From: Todiramphus chloris collaris
Lineage: Eukaryota; Chordata; Aves; Coraciiformes; Alcedinidae
DNA length: 64,000 nucleotides
NCBI GenBank assembly: GCA_025345505.1
Contig: JANVCC010000018.1
Location: forward strand, 35,772,959 to 35,836,958
Reading direction: 5' to 3'
A model generated the notes under the pieces. It did no database searches. It was given only the letters and a program-made list of their open reading frames with translations, and was not told where the DNA came from. The first letter of the stretch is position 1, and each line of letters opens with the position of its first letter. The position numbers and the translations under genes were made by a program. This document shows positions 58,030 through 64,000 of this stretch, one piece after another.

Positions 58030-58795
58030 TGTCCTGGTTTGAGTGAGAACAGAACTAATTCTGTTCAGTGATTTTACTTTTCAGCTCAGTTCTTCTAACT
58101 CACTGCACTGTCTGAAGGTAGCAGCCTGTTCTCACAGGCAGGGTCTGCTTCTAGCACCCCATGTTTAAAGAGAGTACCAAGGATTGGTGTGCAGATCAAG
58201 GCCACTGCTGCATCTTGTGTACCATGTTGGGGGGTGCAGAAAGTGAAAGGCTGCACCTGCAGGGAGGAGCAGACAGGACGGGTGACCCTAAACTGACCAA
58301 CAAGTGTTTCCAGCTCATAGATGTCATATTCTGTATAAAGCTGAAGCATCCTGAGGGTTAAGCTCTGATCAGCTCTTGCTTTCTTCTTGTAGTTTTTTCC
58401 TCACTTCTTCAATGGCCAGCATCTGAGGAGGACTCTGCCCATTCTGCCTTCAATCCTGATCTGCGTGTTCCTGAATCTAGTACCAAAATCCAGCTCCTGA
58501 ACTTCCAACTGCTGCTGGGCCCAGTCTGGGACTTCCCAGTGCCTGCTCCACAGCATCAGTGGTGATGGTGATGTAATTGCCATCAGGGGGGTTGGGTTCA
58601 CTACTGATTTGGTATATATTTGTATATATTCCATTTATATAATTATCATTTTCATTTAAGCTGTCCTATTTTCCTCTTCTAATGTCTAAGTCTCTCTCCC
58701 TTATTCACTTTCTCTTCCCCTTTGGGGAGGGAGGGGGGTTAGTAGAGAGCATCTGTTATAGGTCTAGCGGGCTGCCCTGACCCTAAAGCATGACT
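58030..58795 (+). mobile_element. Solo LTR of an avian endogenous retrovirus, copy 2
   Basis: Begins TGTCCTGGTTTGAGTGAG and ends AAAGCATGACT, where the expected terminal CA reads CT. It is flanked on both sides by a perfect 5-bp target duplication, CTTTC (58025-58029 and 58796-58800), which fixes the ends. Same family and orientation as the LTR at 28379-29122, with shared blocks throughout (start palindrome, ACCAAGGATTGGTGTGCAG, TGTCATATTCTGTATAAAG with the TATA box at 58334-58340, CAGTGCCTGCTCCACAGCATCAGTGGTGATGGTGA in the 3' half, CTCTCTCCCTTATTCAC, CCCTTTGGGGAGGGAGG). It keeps about 37 bp absent from copy 1 (near 58,365-58,400) and lacks about 28 bp present there. No internal retroviral sequence. 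The ATTAAA poly-A signal is mutated to ATTTAA. Confidence 0.9.
58047..58066. promoter_or_regulatory. Palindrome in LTR copy 2 (GAACAGAA-N4-TTCTGTTC)
   Basis: The same 20 bases as in LTR copy 1, unchanged although the surrounding LTR sequence has diverged by substitutions and indels. Confidence 0.7.
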
Positions 58796-58800
58796 CTTTC

Positions 58801-59633
58801 TAAGAATAACAAAGAAGTCACTAGAAATTAGATTTGGGTTACAAAGACCTCTATAAGCTGCTTTCAGCTCAGAAGATCAATCAGTTAAAATTCATAGAGT
58901 ACAAACAGTATTCTTCCAAATATATAATTTGCTTATGTGTGACTTGAAAGACAGGCACAATGTCAAGAGCACTGGTGAGCATCTACACATGTAAATTCTT
59001 GATGTGTATCTAGAAAGGAGACAATGTACACAGAAGTGTGTCATTTTGACGAGGGGAACTTGCCTAGGTAGGAAAGGAAGACTGTCACTTGCACACAGCT
59101 CCAAATTGAAAAGTGTTTTATATTTTCTTCTGTCATCACAGAAAGAACTCTAAATGAACTAAACTCTCCAGGAAGAGAGAAAGCTCTTCATTGTAAAGAG
59201 GAAAAAAAAAAAACCCTTTAAAAAAATCAATTATAAATAGACTGTAAAGTGTAATTTTTGTTGTGGCATAGTGGCTGAACATTAAAAGCTGATTAACTTA
59301 CATTACAACATCTCATAATTGCATCTTGAATGTTATAAGTGTGAAACTTGAACAGCAGATGAGTTAAAATGCAAGTTTTTTGTCTAATTTGGCTTTTGTT
59401 AGTTTAAGCCTGACTTGTTAGAGCCCTTAAATCTGTATTTTCCAGTTTAATTAACAACAGACATAATATATCATCTTCTGCATCATGGCATGGAAATTAG
59501 TTTTTTGTACCACAGTTATAAGTAGTTTTGTTAAATTTCTACCACATCTCATGAATAAAAATAGCACATACTGCATACTGAGCTCTGCAAACTGACGAAA
59601 GACTAGAAATAGGCAAAGGACCATTTACTGTCA
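58801..59633. other. Intergenic DNA, no gene recognised
   Basis: A stretch at about 59.21-59.57 kb is AT-rich, non-repetitive and rich in TTAAT/ATTAAC words, resembling conserved non-coding DNA; only a cross-species alignment could show it. No gene. Confidence 0.5.
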
Positions 59634-59692
59634 TAGAATTGTAGAATCATTCTGTCTGGAAAAGACCTTTAAGATCATCGAGTCATTTAGTC
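59634..59692 (-). mobile_element. Short CR1 3'-end scrap
   Basis: TCATAGAATTGTAGAATCATTCTGTCTGGAAAAGACCTTTAAGATCATCGAGTC is the antisense CR1 3' end; only about 60 bp survive. Confidence 0.8.
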
Positions 59693-60323
59693 TTAGCAAA
59701 ACAAAATTGATTAAAGCCTTGTCCAAAGAAGGTCAACAAATATTCAGCATCCGATCACTGTCAGAATCAGGCCCTCACACTTTCGCTGACCTGATAGATT
59801 TTTCAGTCAAGGGGATTTACACACTGGTGAGCAGCTGAATATAAACATTCTCTCTCACAGTCTCAATTGCTCAGTGAACGGATCCCAGGAGTATGTATGT
59901 ATTGAAAAATTAGTGTACTGAGCAGATCCCAGAAGCAACAAGCAAATGAAAAATGTTCAGTTAAGATATGCAGCACTGAATTCTGCTACGTGATGGACTA
60001 AGGCTTCTATGTCTACTCACCTCTTGGAGTATCTCAGACCTTTAACTAGCCCAGTTCTCCATCTGAGTCATTTATCCAGACCATCAAAGTCATCTTGTCC
60101 TGCATGTCTTAGCTGACATGCAAACTGTCAAGCACCAAGCAATAAATCAACCTCTTTCTTAATATTAGCTTTCTGGATTTCCCAAATGCAGACAGACAGC
60201 TGAAGAACAAATGGCAGAACTGAAAGTATATCCCACCATGAGAGTCGTCTCTCAGGTAACAAGCTTCTACCTGGAATGAGCAGCAAATTGGCACAAGCAC
60301 CTTGTCTTTTCCTTCCTTTCCCC
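59693..60323. other. Intergenic DNA between CR1 copies
   Basis: No gene or repeat recognised in these 630 bases. Confidence 0.6.
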
Positions 60324-60872
60324 CCTCTACTCCACTCTCGTGAGGTCTCACCTGGAGTACGGCATCCAGTTCTGGAGCCCCTATTACAGGAAGGATATGG
60401 ATGTGATGGAACGTGTCCAGAGAAGGGCCACGAGGATGATCAGAGGGCTGGAGCACCTCTCCTATGGGGACAGACTGAGAGAGTTGGGGTTGTTCAGTCT
60501 GGAGAAGAGAAGGCTCCGGGGAGACCTTATTGTGGCCTTCCAGTATCTGAAGGGGCCTACAAGAAAGCTGGGGAGGGACTTTTTAGGCTGTTGGGCAGTG
60601 ATAGGACTGGAGGGAATGGATTAAAACTAGAGATAGGTCAATTCAGGGTAGACATTAGGAAGAATTTCTTCCCCATGAGGGTGGTGAGACACTGGAACAG
60701 GTTGCCCAGAGAGGTGGTGGAAGCCCCATCCTTGGAAGTTTTTAAGACCAGGCTGGATGGGGCTCTGAGCAACCTGCTCTAGTGGGAGGTGTCCCTGCCC
60801 ATGGCAGGGGGGTTGGAACTAGATGATCTTAAGATTCCTTCCAACCCTGACAATTCTATGATTCTATGATTC
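60324..60872 (+). mobile_element. CR1 3' end with reverse-transcriptase C-terminus
   Basis: Plus-strand CR1, 5'-truncated. The frame at 60340-60560 reads [58 protein letters not shown]; the frame then shifts near 60.55 kb and continues as [18 protein letters not shown] and IRKNFFPMRVVRHWNRLPRE...VFKTRLDGALSNLL (to 60780). The 3'UTR (GTGGGAGGTGTCCCTGCCCATGGCAGGGGGGTTGGAACTAGATGATCTT) and tail ATTCTATGATTCTATGATT are complete. Well preserved, so relatively young. Confidence 0.95.
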
Positions 60873-62049
60873 CTGGGTGGCTGAATGTAGTGTTGTTCAC
60901 AGTCCCAAGGTTTTGTCCTTTCAAAAAATGGAGGTCACAGTAGTTTGGGAACCACAGCAGAGAAAATAGAAAAGCCATCACAAAAACCCGAGAGCCAACA
61001 GTTTATATGAGCAATTGCTTAAGTCACTGAGATGTTCTTTGTATGCATTTCTAATGCACTCATTACCATAATAACATCAAAACAATTTCTTTTCTTCCTT
61101 TCTTTTTACTGTTACAGTAATAATTTATTTAAAATAAGAGCTACATCAGCTAATTTCATACGAGATATTACCCCTGCTTAAAAATGTTACCTGTTTCGAA
61201 AAAGCAAGAACAGTTATTTTAAAAAGATTAATCTTGAGAAGATCAGAGCTCCAATCACAACATTATTACCACATACAGAAAAACACAACCCAGCTATTTT
61301 CTGCAATGACAAGCTGTACCCTATGGCAGATGAGCTCAACATATATTCACTGAAACTCCATACTAAACATTTTCTAATGTTTAGTAACCATTCCACCAGG
61401 ATGGATGTTTTGAACCAGTACTACATGCCAAGATAGACTTTTTCTGACTTTGTGATTTTCCCACCAAGATGGGATACATGCCTAGTGAGAAAGGAAGAAT
61501 ATACTTTGTCTTTAAATTATAACTGGGCTAGGGGGAGGATTCCAGTGCTGTCTTGCACACCATTCCCATAGTTACCTAAGGAAATAAGGCCTAACTTAAA
61601 ATATCATAAAAGCAGTCCAAAAATGATTGCTAAAATACACTCAGAGAGACAGAGTGGGAAGGCACTTGAAGTGAGTTGCCTTATAAGTCTCTCCTCTGCT
61701 CACTTGTCTTAATATTTTCATTTCTGTAGAGGTGTTAAATGGTTAATGACAAGATAAAAGAATGGCAAAAGCCGTGGAAGATCAGACAAAATTTTAAAAT
61801 GATTTGGTGATGTAGATGTCCAGAATCAACAAGATTAATTTAGCCTGGTTTTGCCTCCAGTGCAATGTGAAGAGTATATACCTGGCAAGCTTTTACAGAA
61901 CAAATCAACAGGGATAACAATCAGCTAGACAGCTGTGTGCTGGTGAAAGTACTGGGTTTACAGGGGTCACAAAACTGGTATGGATGCTGCAATCTAGTGC
62001 AACTTTCATTTGGGAAGTGTTATAGAAATGGGGTGTGTAATAAGACAGA
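60873..62049. other. Intergenic DNA, no gene recognised
   Basis: Unique AT-rich sequence of 1.2 kb between CR1 copies; nothing further seen. Confidence 0.6.
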
Positions 62050-62280
62050 GAAGATATTTCTTCTGTCATTCAGAGTGCTGGTGAAGTGTTACCTAGAGCA
62101 CTGCATTCTGCACTTCAAGATAAGTCAGAGAAAATGCAAGGAAATGTGAGCAATAAGAGCAGTAAGAGATCTGTAAAAGAAAGTCTACAAAGGAAAAAAA
62201 AAGTTATCAAAAAGAACGGGGTTGTTCAGCTTGGAAAGTAAGGACTGTGAAAGAAATTAAAATCTTTCATTGTTATAAAT
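62050..62280 (+). mobile_element. Ancient CR1/L2-like remnant (weak)
   Basis: GAGTGCTGGTGAAGTGTTACCTAGAGCACTGCATTCTGCACTTCAAGA can be aligned with the CR1 segment encoding LVRxHLEYCxQFW, and GGTTGTTCAGCTTGGAAAGTAAGGA with the segment encoding LFSLEKRR. Strongly diverged. It lies directly upstream of a much younger CR1 in the same orientation. Could be chance, but two ordered matches at about the right spacing support it. Confidence 0.45.
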
Positions 62281-62337
62281 ATTCTTATAAATTGTTCTTG
62301 CTAAATTCACCAAATTTAGGGCAGATATCAGGAAAGA

Positions 62338-63362
62338 CAGAGAGTGATTGTGAATGGTGCCACATCCAGTTGGTGTCCAGTGACTAGTGCTGTCCCCCAG
62401 GGTTCAGTACTCAGACCGGTTCTATTCAACATCTTTACTGATGACCTGGATGAGGGGATTGAGACTACCCTTAGTAAATTTGCAGACGTCACTAAATTGT
62501 GGGGGAGTGTCAGTCTCCTGGAAGGCAGGGAGATGCTTCAGAGGGACCTGGACAGGCGGGGTTGATGCGCTGAGGCCAACAGAATGAAGTTCAACATGGA
62601 CAAGTGCAGGGTCCTGCACTTTGGCCACAATAACCCCATGCAGTGCTACAGGCTGGGGGAGGAGTGGCTGGAGAGCAGCCTGGTTGAGAGGGACTTGGGA
62701 GTACTGGTTGACAACCAGCTGAACATGAGCCAGCAGTGTGCCCAGGTGGCCCAAAGGGCCAACAGGATCTTGACTTGTATCAGGAATAGTGTGGCCAGCA
62801 GGACTAGGGGTGTGATTCTCCCCCTGTACTCAACACTGATGAAGTCCTACCTCGAGTACTGTGTGCAGTTCTGGGCCCCTCACTTCAAGAAAGATACTGA
62901 GGTGCTGGAGTTGGTCCAGAGGAGAGCAACAAGGCTGGTGAAGGGACTGCAGGGAAAGTCTGATGAGGAGAGGCTGAGGGAACTGGGGTTGTTCAGCAAG
63001 AGGAGGAGACTCAGGGGAAACCTCATCACTCTCTACAACTACCTGAAGGGAGGTTGTAGTCAGGTGGGGGTTGGACTCTTCTCCCAGGCAACCAGTGACA
63101 GAACGAGAGGACATGGCCTGAAGCTGAGCCAGGGGAGGTTTAGGTTAGCTATTAGGAAGATATTATGGAAAGGATCATTAAACACTGGAATGGAATGACC
63201 AGGGAGGTGGTGGAGTCGCCATCCCTTGTGGTGTTTAAGGAAAGATTGGACGTGGCACTTAGTGACATTGTTTAGCTAGGTGTCATGGTGTTAGGTCTTG
63301 GGCTGGACTTGATGATCTTGGACATCTATTCCAGCCTCAGCGATAATTCTGTGTAATTCTGT
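62338..63362 (+). mobile_element. CR1 with the C-terminal third of the reverse transcriptase
   Basis: Plus-strand, 5'-truncated CR1 of a different subfamily from the 60.3 kb copy: its tail reads ATTCTGTGTAATTCTGTGT rather than ATTCTATGATTCTATGAT. Translation begins in the reverse-transcriptase core ([22 protein letters not shown], then [12 protein letters not shown] at about 62.47-62.51 kb); the second Asp of the family's FADD active-site motif is Val. After a frame break at about 62.56 kb the frame 62584-63198 continues: [95 protein letters not shown], to a truncated [15 protein letters not shown], followed by the 3'UTR. It is dead as a retrotransposon. Confidence 0.95.
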
Positions 63363-64000
63363 GTAAGACCTTTTAGTGATGAGGGTAGAAAAAAGCATGG
63401 TATGGTGACCCTTGGAGATTATGAGATCTCCATCAGTGCAGGACACTCAGGTTGTTAGCAATTACCAATAGAGAATATAGGCCTGAGCACTCAGTCCCAG
63501 TCAGTCCCCAGTCAGTTTGGAGGAAGGATTACCTTCAAAACCCTCAGTTGTTCTGGGTCCATCAGCACTCCCCAAACATTTTCTGAGCATGGGATGGCTG
63601 TTCACATGGTCCAGGGACCTTTTCCAAAGACAGGCTCAATGGGAGTGTCCTTCACAGAAAGGGAGGTAATCTTCAGAGTATATTTCCCTGGGCTATTTGG
63701 TCTCAGGATCTGAGAACTGTGCCAGGCACATTTAATGTATTAGTACCGCAGTCCAGCAGTAAAAAAAAGTTTGTAGGAAGGTAAACCCATCTTCACAGCA
63801 GGAAGGGTTAGGAAATACTGTAATGCCTTATCTAGCCCTACATGCTTGCAGTCCTGTGTTATGTTTACTAATGACCTTTGCTGGACTATGCAGAAAACTT
63901 CAGGCTATGGTGCAGTCCAAATTAAATCTAATCTTCAGGATCCTTATGAAGAGGCAGTGAGGCTGACCTTAAAACAACACAAAGAGAAAAAAAAGCTTTT
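63363..64000. other. Intergenic DNA to the window end
   Basis: No gene recognised in the last 640 bases; a CAGTCCCAGTCAGTCCCCAGTCAG tandem duplication lies at about 63.49-63.52 kb. Confidence 0.6.

Noticed and set aside
1-64000. tRNA, rRNA, microRNA, CRISPR, or exons of the expected neighbours IBTK and UBE3D
   Set aside because: I looked for cloverleaf landmarks, repeat-spacer arrays and remembered protein segments of the neighbours and found none. A covariance-model and tblastn search would be needed to exclude them fully.

Overview
This window looks like a piece of bird nuclear genome. It is AT-rich, gene-poor vertebrate sequence with one intact single-coding-exon gene. Its repeats are of avian type: CR1 non-LTR retrotransposons, several ending in the ATTCTATGATTCTATGAT-type 3' tail, and two copies of a TG...CA-bounded endogenous-retrovirus LTR with 5-bp target duplications. 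There is nothing bacterial or viral in organisation.

The only gene I can name is TPBG (trophoblast glycoprotein, 5T4/WAIF1) on the + strand. It has a CpG-rich start, a short 5' non-coding exon cut by an assembly gap, a 347-bp 5'UTR intron, a second exon carrying the whole 375-residue coding sequence (15890-17017), and a 3'UTR of about 700 bp ending at a clear AATAAA. The gap of exactly 400 N (14925-15324) sits at an ATGAG pentanucleotide repeat and removes the core promoter and probably the true exon 1 start.

Layout: 1-14877 is intergenic upstream sequence with simple repeats, one faint ancient CR1 piece and no convincing gene; a GC-richer patch near 12.4-12.65 kb has a consensus splice donor on the minus strand. 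14878-15324 is the repeat plus gap. 15325-17830 is TPBG. 17830-26948 is repeat-poor intergenic DNA with some exon-like and splice-site-like signatures. 26949-29122 holds a CR1 scrap and a solo LTR, followed directly by an unexplained 142-codon open frame (to 29545). 29546-46157 is intergenic with several regions that look like regulatory DNA. 46158-64000 is repeat-rich: an internally deleted CR1 that still carries 5'/ORF1 sequence, five or six further CR1 pieces, a CATC microsatellite and the second solo LTR.

TPBG works alone here: a type I leucine-rich-repeat membrane protein whose known role is modulation of Wnt signalling and cell motility. No partner genes are visible. The long flanks, nearly free of transposons on the left, fit a developmental gene with distal regulatory elements, but that is inference. 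From memory of vertebrate synteny the neighbours outside the window would be expected to be IBTK and UBE3D; I see no exon of either.
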